NCBI GenBank assembly: GCA_933822405.4
Contig: CAKOGP040002202.1
Coordinates: forward strand, 509,765 to 573,764
Source of the DNA: Cylindrotheca closterium
Taxonomy: Eukaryota > Bacillariophyta > Bacillariophyceae > Bacillariales > Bacillariaceae
Reading direction: 5' to 3'
Length of the DNA: 64,000 nt
Shown: in pieces, positions 30,287-39,839 of the stretch
How the letters are laid out: each line of letters opens with the position of its first letter
Position numbering within the stretch: the first letter of the stretch is position 1
The notes under the pieces: generated by a model
What the model saw: only the letters and a program-made list of their open reading frames with translations
What the model was told of the DNA's origin: nothing
Database searches by the model: none
Translations under genes and position numbers: made by a program

Positions 30287-31381
30287 TTATCGTTGCGCAT
30301 GATGCTTGACGGAATAGGCCACCAACCATTTCAAGTTTGTCAGTAGGTACTTGCACGCCCGCGTAAAGTCCACTCCCGCTTGATTTCCATTTGGTGGAGA
30401 GCCATTCTGGTTGTTGTTGTTATTGCTGGTTTGATTCAAATGCACCAAGGCCACTCCCCCAATCTTCCAATATGCTTGCGTCTTGTCATAGACCATGTGA
30501 TGCGGAACCGCCACTGTTTTATCCGTTTGCGATTGCGCCAATTGCCACAGGCAATCGCAGACTCCATTCAGGGCAATATGAAAATTGCGCAAATTGGAAC
30601 GTCCCCACAGCGAAGATTCCTCAAAGTGGACACTATACAAAATACCTGAATTCGCATCGCCATTGAGATAAATCTTGCTTGTGGCTCCCATGGGTTGGAG
30701 GGTATGTGGTAGAGTGGTTTGAGAGCGTTGGGCGAGTATTTGAACTAGCAAGACTACATGTCCCCAGGCAGCATTGATTTCGGGCCAAGTTACTTTGGGA
30801 ACAGAAAAGGCAGCGACATGACTGTTATCACCGTTACCATTCGAGGATACATCAGAAGAAGAACTGGCTGTACGATTGCCGGAAGGAGGGGATGGGTCAT
30901 TGGCGACTTGAGAGGACCCAAACAGATTCCAACCTCCTCGTGGCGGTGTTGTGGGTGCCGATTGTCGTTGCTGTTGCTGTTTGTGTCGCATCGCTTCAGT
31001 CGGCGGATGAGGGGAAATCGCTGGTGCTTCTGAACCCAATCGACAATTGTGAATGGTCGCAAAGGGTCCCTGATGCCATATGTGCACGCTGTCATTGATG
31101 ACGTTCCATTTGTCAGATAGCTCCAAGAATTCATGAATGGCACGCTTCTCTTTGAAAATGGATTCCAATTCTTCCACCAGATGTTGTCGTTCTAGATATA
31201 ATTCGTCCACACGATGTTGAGCTTTCTCTTGACACTTGGAAACCTCGGATCGCAGAGCCTGAAGTTGCTGACGTTTTTGCTTCATCTGTTGAAGCTTGTC
31301 TCGGAGTCTTTGGACGTCCTTCTCGTTGTAAATCTCATCCACCATCATCTTGTCGGTAGGATTGAGACAACGTTTGAACAT
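30287..31381 (-). CDS. ATG6: Atg6/Beclin-1 family autophagy protein (364 aa as called)
   Basis: This is the scaffold subunit of the class III phosphatidylinositol-3-kinase (Vps34) complex in autophagy and vacuolar sorting. A charged coiled coil fills residues about 10-100 (RLRDKLQQMKQKRQQLQ and following). The evolutionarily conserved domain follows: VIHIW-type opening DSVHIWHQGPFATIHNCRLG, then WPEINAAWGHVVLLVQILAQ, ATSKIYLNGD, LYSVHFEES and FTRACKYLLTNLKWLVAYS. A Ser/Pro/Gln-rich insert of about 70 residues separates the first two blocks. The first ATG is at 31381; the frame is open a little further upstream with only a TTG, so a short 5' exon is possible. No BH3-like or Cys-pair N-terminal region of animal or plant homologues is visible, so the protein is either short or incompletely called. 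It converges on the HA gene. Confidence 0.87.
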   Translation of the reverse strand: MFKRCLNPTDKMMVDEIYNEKDVQRLRDKLQQMKQKRQQLQALRSEVSKCQEKAQHRVDELYLERQHLVEELESIFKEKRAIHEFLELSDKWNVINDSVHIWHQGPFATIHNCRLGSEAPAISPHPPTEAMRHKQQQQRQSAPTTPPRGGWNLFGSSQVANDPSPPSGNRTASSSSDVSSNGNGDNSHVAAFSVPKVTWPEINAAWGHVVLLVQILAQRSQTTLPHTLQPMGATSKIYLNGDANSGILYSVHFEESSLWGRSNLRNFHIALNGVCDCLWQLAQSQTDKTVAVPHHMVYDKTQAYWKIGGVALVHLNQTSNNNNNQNGSPPNGNQAGVDFTRACKYLLTNLKWLVAYSVKHHAQR

Positions 31382-31736
31382 TGCGTCTTTGACAAGGCGT
31401 ATCAAAGATGGTTTCCTGTCTTGTTGTAGGACAATGATGATTCAGCAAGACGAAGAGTTCAGACTTCAAAATTAAAATATTGACGATTTTTTCTTCGACT
31501 CATCCGAACACTAGACCTTTGGTTCGTCCAACGCCAGCACGCCGCTTAAGTGTGATTTCACGGACTGAAAATATGGCGGTCCTTCCATATCCCTTCCATT
31601 TCAGCTGAATCGTGACTTAGAACAATTGAGGGTTCTGTCTTATTCATCAACGAACCAACTCAACCTTATTCCCTTTCACATACTACCGGTAAGACACCAA
31701 TCACATCTAAAATCATCCAATAAACCACAAAGTATT
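31382..31736. promoter_or_regulatory. divergent promoter region between ATG6 and a membrane protein gene
   Basis: A 355-bp region separates two start codons. TACCGGTA lies at 31684-31691, about 45 bp upstream of the plus-strand ATG. A missing 5' exon of ATG6 could also lie here. Confidence 0.45.
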
Positions 31737-32294
31737 ATGAAATCATCACCCGCCAAAAGCACTGGTTCTGAAGCATCACTTCAGCCACCCAACATTATCC
31801 TAAGGACGAGCAGCAAATATCATCCATTGATGATCTGTTTGCTTGTAGGTAGTACTGCTACCGTCTTATTTCCGCTCTTCTTTGCATTGAGGGATGGAGA
31901 CTTTCATACAGCATGGACGTTACTCTGGTCTGTTCTTTTCATTGGTCTAGTCTTTATGCTGGTGCTTCCAAAGACGGTGGACGTTCGTTCCGACGGTGTC
32001 ATTGGCATCAAGACGATGCTGACGACTTGGAAGTTCACGGACGTCACAAGAGCCTACGAATCTAGCTTTTCACCTGACGAACTCATGATGCCCCGCATCA
32101 AGTTTGCCACTACTTGGAAACCACCGCATCGGGTGATTTTGTGCCGCAAAAATGGCAAGTGGGATGTGCTAGTCTCACCAGAGGATGCCAAGGAATTTGT
32201 GGAAGCGGTCAATAATTTAGTCGGCAGTGAGGAAGTTGTCAATGCCGAGACGGGGGTAAAAAAAACACCCAAGCGGGATCTTTCCAGTCAATAG
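31737..32294 (+). CDS. small membrane protein with two helices and a PH-like C-terminal domain (185 aa)
   Basis: ATG 31737 is the first ATG of the frame. Two adjacent membrane segments lie at about residues 30-50 (MICLLVGSTATVLFPLFFAL) and 57-78 (AWTLLWSVLFIGLVFMLVL), forming a hairpin. The rest resembles the bacterial-type PH (bPH/DUF304-like) layout of short strands ending in a helix: VDVRSDGVIGIKT, WKFTDVTRAYES, HRVILCRKNGKWDVLVS, then DAKEFVEAVNNLV. Such hairpin-plus-PH proteins occur in bacteria and organelles. I assign the fold by pattern only and give no specific function. Both termini are probably on the same side of the membrane. Confidence 0.65.
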   Translation: MKSSPAKSTGSEASLQPPNIILRTSSKYHPLMICLLVGSTATVLFPLFFALRDGDFHTAWTLLWSVLFIGLVFMLVLPKTVDVRSDGVIGIKTMLTTWKFTDVTRAYESSFSPDELMMPRIKFATTWKPPHRVILCRKNGKWDVLVSPEDAKEFVEAVNNLVGSEEVVNAETGVKKTPKRDLSSQ

Positions 32295-32600
32295 ACGAAA
32301 AGACCTGCTAAGCGAACTGTTGTGGGATTTTGTGCTCCAGTGTGTGTGTATCTCTTTGTGTGAAAGAAACTGTTGTAGGATTATTTTTTAAACAGAAGCA
32401 ATTATTTTCATAATCACCTTGTCTTTTGGTATACGGCTAAATGATTGCAATTGAGATGAATGACGAATGACTACAATTGAAGGTGCTAGCTGCTGCGACA
32501 GGTTTTCATGTCACGGTTAAAAGATACTGCCGAAGTTATATCTTGTCATCCTTGGCATTCATTGAAAGGAAATAGATGCGGCGCTTTTGATGAAAAATTC
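32295..32600. other. intergenic region, no gene seen
   Basis: This is the 3' region between convergent genes. It is AT-rich and has no recognisable feature. Confidence 0.5.
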
Positions 32601-34460
32601 TTACTTCTTCTCCCTCTTTTTAATGTCCCATTCTATCAATCCGAGATCCACGACAACTTTGTACGCCCTGTCTCCAAGCGACATTTTTGCTTCTGGTACA
32701 GAGTCCTCTATCTCTTCTTGGTTTGGAATGGTCTCTTCTTCCTTTCCAAGAACAATTGGCTCAGTAGTCATCTCTGCTACAATCTCTTCAATCTCAATTT
32801 GATCTGGGATGATCTCTTCTTCTTCTTCGATTACAATGGGCTCGGCAGTCTCCTCTGCCACAGCCTCTTCAATCGTCGTCGCTTGGTTTGCGATGATTTC
32901 TTCTTCTTCTTCTTCTTCCTTTACAATGGGCTCGGTAGTCTCTTCTGCTACAACCTCTTCAATCTCAATTTGATCTGAGATGACTTCTTCCTCTTCTTCT
33001 TCGTGAACAAGGGGCTCAGAAGCCTCTTCTGCTACTACCTCTTCAATTGTCTCTTGGTTTGGGATGACTTCTTCTTCCTTCTCTTCTTCTGCTTCATCAC
33101 TGCTGTCGTTTGTGACCTCAATCTCCTCAATTTTGGTGCTGGTCTCGGCGACGACTTCTTCGGTTATTTCGGTGGGAATTTCTTCTGGCACTTGGGGTGA
33201 TTCTTCAGCAATAGAGGATGCTTCAGCCATCAGTTCTTCTGGTCTATAATCTTCAAGAACTACATGTGATTTATTCTCTTCCACCACAGCTTCCGTTTCG
33301 ATCACGGTCTCCTCCACTTTTTCTTCTTTGATCTCTGCAATAACTTCTTCCGTTTCTTCTTCGATTTTTGCAATCACTTCTTCTTCGTCATCTGCTTCAA
33401 TTTCTGCAGTCACTCCTTCTTCGTCATCTTGATCACCATTGTCATCATCGGTGAAGTCGGACGCCTCTGATTCTTTAAACAGCTTGAAAATCCAAGCAAA
33501 GGTAATTCCCGAAATGAGAAGATTCTCTGACGCCATAAACGACAAGGATGATCCCAAGAATCCGTAGACGACTTCGGGATTGGCTCCAACAGCATCGAGG
33601 AATTCGATAATGGGGTTGTCCTCCTCTTTTTTCTTCTTGGCTACAATTTCATCATCATCAACATCATCATCATCATTGGAAGTGAGTGGGAATTCCGCCT
33701 CGGAAGTAATCGCAATGGATTCCTCGATTTCCACATCAGTGGTCAATACTTCCATTGTCTTTTCATGCTCCAAGTGTTCCAAATCTTCTAGGTCTTCCAA
33801 TGTCAGTTTTTCCACGACTTTCATGGGTGGTGCTTCACCATCAGTTTGTTGCGCCTGTCCAAAACCACGTTTGCGATTCGTGGTGACGGAATACAGACTT
33901 GCTCCGAATCCAAGAGCTATTACTGCTCGTTTCATGTTGCGGTCCTTGCTCGACGACGTGGATTTCTCAGTTTCTGATGCTTTCTGTTGTTGCTTGGGCC
34001 TTTTTTGAGGTCGGCTGGGGGCTGCCTTGGTCGGAGTAGCTGTTGCCCTGGCGGCGTGTGCGGGCAGTGGCGAGAGTCCTCCAAAGTTCAGCATCCAAGC
34101 GGACATCAAGACCGCCAGAGGAAGCCGTACTTTGCGGGCTAGTTGGGATACCCAATGAGAGAGCAAGAGAAGTGCAGTCTGTAATTTTTGTCTCAGAGAA
34201 GGTCTCTCTTGTCGAGGATTCATTCCATCGGAACTGGCTACAAAGAGTGGATATTTCGATGTCGCTGTTCCGGAGAACGAAACATGAGCCGCTTGCAGAG
34301 CTAATGCCGAGCGACTACTTCCTCGTGGAGCAGTCCCCACAGTGGCTCCAGAGGGAAAATATTGATTCCTACTGGTAACATAACCAGAAAAGGCGTTGGA
34401 CTCCATTGCCATTGCCAATAGACAAAGCGGCGAACAGTAAACGAAAGTTTGAAACTTCAT
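32601..34460 (-). CDS. plastid-targeted acidic repeat protein with membrane segments (619 aa)
   Basis: The N-terminus has a signal peptide (FVYCSPLCLLAMAMESNAF) directly followed by a Phe-type junction (SNAF-SG). This matches the bipartite ASAFAP-like presequence that sends diatom proteins across the four plastid membranes. Hydrophobic segments follow at about 112-128 (ending in an AHAA site that may be a thylakoid or processing signal), 178-192, and 298-325 (VVYGFLGSSLSFMASENLLISGITFAWIF). The C-terminal half is extremely Glu-rich. It contains five imperfect 27-29-residue repeats (about 470-600) of the type IIPDQIEIEEVVAEETTEPIV followed by a Glu run. The final segment SLGDRAYKVVVDLGLIEWDIKK is different and conserved-looking. 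The family is not recognised. A highly charged surface tethered to a plastid membrane could organise basic partners or bind cations; that is inference. Confidence 0.72.
   Translation of the reverse strand: MKFQTFVYCSPLCLLAMAMESNAFSGYVTSRNQYFPSGATVGTAPRGSSRSALALQAAHVSFSGTATSKYPLFVASSDGMNPRQERPSLRQKLQTALLLLSHWVSQLARKVRLPLAVLMSAWMLNFGGLSPLPAHAARATATPTKAAPSRPQKRPKQQQKASETEKSTSSSKDRNMKRAVIALGFGASLYSVTTNRKRGFGQAQQTDGEAPPMKVVEKLTLEDLEDLEHLEHEKTMEVLTTDVEIEESIAITSEAEFPLTSNDDDDVDDDEIVAKKKKEEDNPIIEFLDAVGANPEVVYGFLGSSLSFMASENLLISGITFAWIFKLFKESEASDFTDDDNGDQDDEEGVTAEIEADDEEEVIAKIEEETEEVIAEIKEEKVEETVIETEAVVEENKSHVVLEDYRPEELMAEASSIAEESPQVPEEIPTEITEEVVAETSTKIEEIEVTNDSSDEAEEEKEEEVIPNQETIEEVVAEEASEPLVHEEEEEEVISDQIEIEEVVAEETTEPIVKEEEEEEEIIANQATTIEEAVAEETAEPIVIEEEEEIIPDQIEIEEIVAEMTTEPIVLGKEEETIPNQEEIEDSVPEAKMSLGDRAYKVVVDLGLIEWDIKKREKK
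32655..33075 (-). repeat. Glu-rich coding repeat, about 85 bp, five units
   Basis: In-frame units of 27-29 codons share N/DQ-x-x-IEE-VAEE-x-x-EPIV followed by five to seven Glu codons. The unit length varies with the length of the Glu run, typical of slippage in GAA/GAG codons. Confidence 0.85.
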
Positions 34461-34784
34461 TGTTCACCTGTTTTTTAAGATTTTCACTAGGAAATGAATG
34501 GAGTGTAGAGTATGCGGTTAATCCACAAAGATTTCGAAGAAAAGAGAGGCAGTACTGTAGTTGACTGCTGTCAACAGGGTTCCAATGTAAGAGTTGTGAT
34601 GTTGCGATGGTGTGTGATGGCGACGATACTGTTGTGACTCAGAAATATATCTGCGATAGAAGTGATGGATCCTCTCCTACAAAGGCCAGACACGCCAAGC
34701 TTTCTGCGCGAGTTTTGCGTCTCATAATATATAAGGACCCTGTTGGTTCTACACTTTCCGCGCGGCTCACAAGAACACTGTAGG
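34461..34784. other. intergenic region, no gene seen
   Basis: These 324 bp upstream of the plastid protein gene hold a minus-strand open frame (34571-34825) without family features. Confidence 0.45.
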
Positions 34785-35051
34785 ATGCGAGGGCAAATAC
34801 AAAGGGAACATCGGGTTGCAAGCATCGCAGAAGATTCTTCTGCTCAGCCATCCATTACAAAATCCGAGTCCCCATCCATGGTACCATCCGATTCCCCTTC
34901 CATGATGGCTCCTTGTTCTTCGCTCATTCTTGCCGCTTTACGAGTCGAAAGGACGATGGCTGCTTTCGAATCATCCACACGAAATTCACCCAACGAAGAT
35001 GAAGATACCGATACAACAAGAACAATCACCCCAGCCCAACGCCTCTGCTAG
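34785..35051 (+). pseudogene. fragment of a PS-repeat protein gene (left copy)
   Basis: A short open stretch encodes SAQPSITKSESPSMVPSDSPSM, the PS-x-x-PS signature of diatom surface proteins, and then loses it. The matching fragment at 35640-35819 has the same start and the same core but different frame breaks, so both look like remnants of one duplicated ancestral exon. Confidence 0.5.
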
Positions 35052-35381
35052 AATATTGTTTAGTTGATATTTTTGGGCATTCTTGCTGGTTTCCACGCCA
35101 TGTGCCCCCCAATGCTTGTGTTTCATGTAATTGTGCATGCTTGACTAGTAGGTCTATAATTATTAAAAGTGATGTTGGAATAGATTAACTCGATATCTTA
35201 TGTGACTTCGTAGGCAACTACATGATCGCCGCACCAAACCGTAGTGGTAGTCCCACGACGAAGAAGGCAGCCGATATATGCTTTTTGCAACAATCTTTCG
35301 CATGCATTGTCGGTTATACCTTCTCGGGCGCTTCTGCATGCCTCTTCGTGCCAATAGGATACCTTCCCCTTCAAAATCACT

Positions 35382-35430
35382 TTAGAATTCGAACTCCAAT
35401 GCCAACAGTTTCCCTTATCTCTACCTTCCC
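35382..35430 (-). pseudogene. orphan copy of the HA-gene C-terminal codons
   Basis: On the minus strand this encodes GKLLALEFEF followed by a stop, matching GKLLALGFEF-stop at the true 3' end of the HA/AT-hook gene (36197). It has no HA domain upstream, so it is a pseudo-end left by the tandem duplication. Confidence 0.7.
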
Positions 35431-35639
35431 GTCTTTTATAACCTACGAAGGTCAGACACTCCTCTATTTCCGCGTCTGAAAGTCGAAAGAAACAGTCTTG
35501 GTTCTATTACACTGCAGTCAGTACTTCCCGCGTCTCCTAGCGCATTTGGAGGGTTTGATCAAATCAATAAATCATCATCGTCGTCTCATAATCCACAACA
35601 TTTCAAACTACACCGCATTTGCCACCGAGGAGGCAATGG

Positions 35640-35819
35640 GCAAGACTGGGTTGCGAGGGAACTCACAAAGGGAGCAGCAAATTTACAAAATTTGCTGAGG
35701 CTTCCTCTATTCAGCCATCCCCTTCCATGGCACCATCCGAGTCCCCTTCCATGACCCCTTCCGCAGCACTCTACGAGTCTATATCAATGGCTACTTACCA
35801 CACAACGTCCAACCTATGA
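35640..35819 (+). pseudogene. fragment of a PS-repeat protein gene (right copy)
   Basis: This stretch encodes EASSIQPSPSMAPSESPSMTPS and then a stop. It pairs with the left copy at 34785-35051 through a shared GCGAGGG-CAAAGGGA opening and the PS-repeat core. No complete gene surrounds it. Confidence 0.5.
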
Positions 35820-36196
35820 CGACACACCAAGAACAGCAAGAAAAATCACGATCACAGATATTTTAGCATATGGAGCTGCTTTCATATTCATGTGTTGTGT
35901 CCTCTCCACAAAATAGGACCGCGAACTCATGTGGTGCTTTTGCGTATTGTTGCTTCTGGGAATGATTGGCATGGACGATTGATTGTAATCTCGAACAAGA
36001 AAATAGGTATATAATCAGTTATAGTAATGTTGGAATAATTGACTTGGCATCTATTTGAATGCGTAGACAGCCCATGAACCCAAACAGGTACGAATAGGCA
36101 GTCCAAGACCCGGTATGCCTTTTGCCACAAATCTTGTACTCTGTATCTTCTCTGGCTCTTGCATGTGAGTAGAATAACTTCCCCTTCAATCCAATT

Positions 36197-39100
36197 TTAG
36201 AATTCAAATCCCAGTGCTAACAGTTTCCCCTCTTCTTCGTCAGTCATTGGACTTGGTAATCTGCGCTTCTTCCCGTTTGCGTCTACAGTGAATTCTTGTG
36301 ATTGGTCACCATTCTGCTTTTCCTCAAACTGCAACTTCTGTCGCCAGCGTTTTCGTTGCGTGGCACACCAAGTTGCAAGGGTGGGATCTTTTTTGTAGTC
36401 AAGTGGAACGTTAGCATTCCCACACTCTGGCGTTGCAGTAAACGGAATCAATGTGAGGTAGAATTGAAAGAGAGAACTGCAATCGACAGAATATCGACTC
36501 ACTCATTTTGTACTTGACCAACTGCCGGTACCGATCGTCCCACACCAATTTAGTCGCTGACTTCCAATTGAACCCAATGGCATTCAGCTTAGCCTCTTCT
36601 TCCATAGATAACGGCTTGAGCGACTTGGATTTTCCATTCTTACGTTTTCTATAGAGAACAACGAAAGCAAACTAGGTCAGCCCACGAATGAAAGAACTCC
36701 ATGAACGAGATTTCCGCCACATTGCTCATTGACGACACGTACCGTTGAATTCGTACCCACTCTCCTAAAGCTTTGTGAGTACTGTCGTCGTCCTTAGCCA
36801 ACACATTGCAGTTTCCATATTGCATCTTGTATCGAAATAGCTCTAGAAACTTTTCATTCCATGTGGCTCCGGCATTTCTCGTACTAAAGTGCTCCGAACC
36901 TGCGGGCGAAGTGATGGGACTCTCGATAACAGGAGTCAAAAGCTCACCGATGGAGGAAGTGTCACTGGTTGAGTTTGGTGACAGCGTGGCATTGCCCGGT
37001 GTGCAAGGTTCGTCGGCCATGTTGCCTTGGGGTTTCCTAGGAGGACTAAGTACCAAAGCATCGGTTGCAGTTGCACTTCCGACTGCACGAGCAGTTGTGT
37101 TGGTTTCATTTGTGGTCGTCGCAATAGTCGGAGGTGTGGGCGTAGTAGTACCTTCATTGGAAGGAGTATCAGTGCTAAGGTTGGACAACTGAGCTGGTAC
37201 TGGTGCCGCAGTAGCGGTAGTGGTGTCAACGAGTGTTGGAGGACGTCCACTTTTCGTGGGTGGTGGAGAGGGTGAACCGGCTGTATCTGTAGTTTTGGCC
37301 TTTGGAGGGCGCCCACGCTTCTTGGCGACTGGTGGTGGCACAGCAACAGCTTCGACAGCGGGAGCTGCTTGAGGCGCTGCCACGGCTGGGCTTGGCACTT
37401 GCGCGGCAGTCGGGACTGGTCCCACTGGAACAGCTACAACTGCAGGCTTTACTTTTGGGGGACGGCCACGCTTCTTCGCTGGCTTGAGATTCACAGCGGA
37501 TGGATTCGGTAGAGCTGTAGTACGCTCACTCGTTGGAAGGGGCCTGACTTTGGGCGGACGACCTCTTTTCTTGGGTGCAGGCACAGCGATTCCCACAGGA
37601 ACAGTGCTGGAAAGATTCGGTGGTCCGGTAGCCTGCGTCTGTTCTACTTGTGGAAGGCTCTTGTGCTTGGGGGGTCGACCCCGTTTCTTTGCTGGTTGGC
37701 TCCCCTTGCCTGGGGGCTTGCCTCTTTTTCGCGAAGGAGGAGCGGCTGTAGCAGCTAGTGCAATTATTGGCGAAGTCTTTGGGGTTGATGCGACTCTCTT
37801 TCGAATTTTGATTAATTCGGCGATGTTGTGTATAGGAGCGGGAGCGTCTTGAAAGTTGACAGGAGACGGCAACGGCTTTTGCGGAACATCAGCTTTGCCT
37901 TGTGGGACAGATTCGGTGATCCGTGTCTTGGTTACTTCGTCTTGCTTGCTCGTATGGTCATCGTCAGTGACACCAACATTTTTAACTTGTCGGGCTTCAT
38001 CGCTTTCTCTCGGTGTCTCATCAGTGTTCTTCTTGCCGGTAGTGTTGGCGCCAGCCTCTTTGGCTGTGTTGGTGTCCGCCTTGTTAGTATTCGCGCCGTC
38101 CGCTTTGACCATACCCATGCCCTCTTTGCTGACATTACCGACATTCCCTTTAGCCACACTCGTGCCCTCTTTGTTGACATTATCGTCATCCCCTTTGGCC
38201 AAATTGGTGCCCTCTTTGTTGACCTCTCTGTGGACATTACCGTCATCCTCTTTGGCCATACTCGTGCCCTCTTTGTTGACATTACCGTCATCCCCATTGG
38301 CCATATTGGTGTCCATCTTGTCCTCTTTGTTCGTACTGGTCTTCTCTTTGTTAACATTGGCGTCATCCTCTTTGGCTATGTTGGTATTGGCGTCGTCTTC
38401 TTTGTTCGTATTGCTGCCCTCCTTGTTGACATGGGCGCCATCTTCTTTGGCCATATTGCTGTCCTTCTTGTTGATATTGGAAGCATCATCCTCTTTGGCC
38501 ATACTGGTGTCATCCTTGTTGGCCTTCGGGCTATCGTCTTCAGCCATAAGGGTGTCAATGTTGCTGGCCTTGGCACTTTCCTCTTCGGTCATATCTGCAC
38601 CCTCATGGCTGGCATTGACGCTATCCTCTGTGGCCATATTGGTATCCTCCTCGTTTGCCTTGGTATTTTCGTCGTTGGTCATAGCTGTGTCCTCCTGGCT
38701 GGCCATGGTGCTCTCCGCTTCAACCATATTGATGTCCTCCTTGTCGATATTGGCATCATTCTTCTTTTTCTTATTTGTGCCCTCCTTGCTGGCCTTGGCG
38801 CTTTCCTCTTTGGCCTGGTCCTTTATCATAGCAATGCCACCTGCGTCGTTGGATGGAATTGTTTCATGGACGGGAGGAGAGACTCGAGCGTTTTTCGAGA
38901 GCGACTTGTTCTTGTTCCGCAGTACATTGGGAGGTTTAGTAGTCACAGCTGTTTCAATGCTTGGGCCAACCGTTGGTTTGGCTAGAACAAACTGCCTACC
39001 CTCCAAGATTTCAAGGGCAGGGGGTGATGACTTTAGATATTTCATCACTTGCGTATAGTTGTTACAGGTTTTGTGTTGAAAGGGAACCCTTCTTCGGTTC

Positions 39101-39363
39101 TTCAGAACACGCGCAGCCGCCGTTGTTTGCATGGATCTTGGTAAGATATCAGGCAATTGTTTGGTGATGGAAAATTCTCCTTTGCGGCTATCTTTGGCTT
39201 CTTCAACGTCTCGTACCAGAGAATAATCCGATGATGCGGAAGTGTTTTCATTCGCAATGCTAGACACTCCTAGGTTTTTCAGAATTTCCACATCTCGGCT
39301 GTCGAAGACGATGACAGGACCATGCAATATGGGACATGACTGGATTGCAAATAGCTGGGGCAT
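36197..39363 (-). CDS. AT-hook plus HA-domain protein with an Asn-Lys-Glu repeat region (998 aa, three exons)
   Basis: On the minus strand the exons are 39363-36743, 36648-36503 and 36426-36197. All introns are GT-AG, and the joined length is a multiple of three. Residues 1-190 have no known domain. Residues about 200-440 are a low-complexity repeat alternating KEGTNMAKEDDANVN-like units. Residues about 540-700 carry at least four full AT-hooks (KKRGRPPK) and two variants (RKRGKPPG, KSGRPPT), which bind the minor groove of AT-rich DNA. Two HA domains close the protein: WNEKFLELFRYKMQYGN to LGEWVRIQR and LNAIGFNW, then VWDDRYRQLVKYKM to the end at LLALGFEF. The pairing of AT-hooks with HA domains points to a chromatin or DNA-binding role in the nucleus. 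The second intron interrupts the second HA domain near the position seen in the other HA gene. Confidence 0.82.
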
Positions 39364-39839
39364 ATTGATGAGCTTATTCCATTCAGCAGTATTCAGAAAT
39401 TCAGTATGAGGAAGAAAACTATCCAGACTTTAGCTACTTCAACGATAGCAATGACACTCAGAGATGGTGAGTTCTTTTTATTGATTTTATTTTGCTTGTA
39501 TAAAATCCGCTGCCTCCTTTTTCTCAAAAGTGGTCAATGAAGTCAGTCGGGCTGTCGTCGTCTGATCAGTGTCGAATGAATGTCCGTCGTTCTGCTTCAT
39601 CCCATAACCTATTGCCTACCTTGTACACTGTACTTCGATGTTTTGAATGAATCAATCGTACATACTGTGTATTATGATATGGATAAAGCCTTACTGATCG
39701 TTAACGTGATCGCGTATCGACCATGTCCCTCACCATTTTTTATATAAATATCTTACTTACTGATACCGAGTGATGACCGAACATCGGATCGTAACTCATT
39801 TTTATATATGACATCGTTGACATCTGGCTGCCTGACCGC
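39364..39839. other. intergenic region, no gene seen
   Basis: AT-rich, with TATA-like stretches (TATATAAATATC near 39751 and TTTATATATG near 39802). It probably contains the promoter of the AT-hook/HA gene and the upstream flank of the SOD-like pseudogene. Confidence 0.4.

Larger units (their letters stand above)
34743..36240. repeat. degenerate tandem duplication of about 0.8 kb
   Basis: Two diverged copies lie in the same orientation, roughly 34743-35430 and 35600-36240. Matching landmarks include CCATGGTACCATCCGA-TCCCC (34876) versus CCATGGCACCATCCGAGTCCCC (35725), TAATGTTGGAATA-ATT blocks (about 35172 and 36027), and TTTAGAATTC-AA-TCC-A-TGC-AACAGTTTCCC (35381 versus 36196). The offset is 815-849 bp because of indels. 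The right copy ends in the last exon of the HA/AT-hook gene. Confidence 0.85.

Noticed and set aside
34743..36240. Transposable element with terminal repeats
   Set aside because: Two diverged direct copies exist, but I see no terminal inverted repeats, target-site duplication or transposase, so it is described only as a tandem duplication.
37828..39058. Two long plus-strand frames (385 and 400 codons) opposite the AT-hook/HA gene
   Set aside because: They mirror the repetitive Asn-Lys-Glu coding region on the minus strand, consist of monotonous Val/Leu/Ser repeats and have no independent features.
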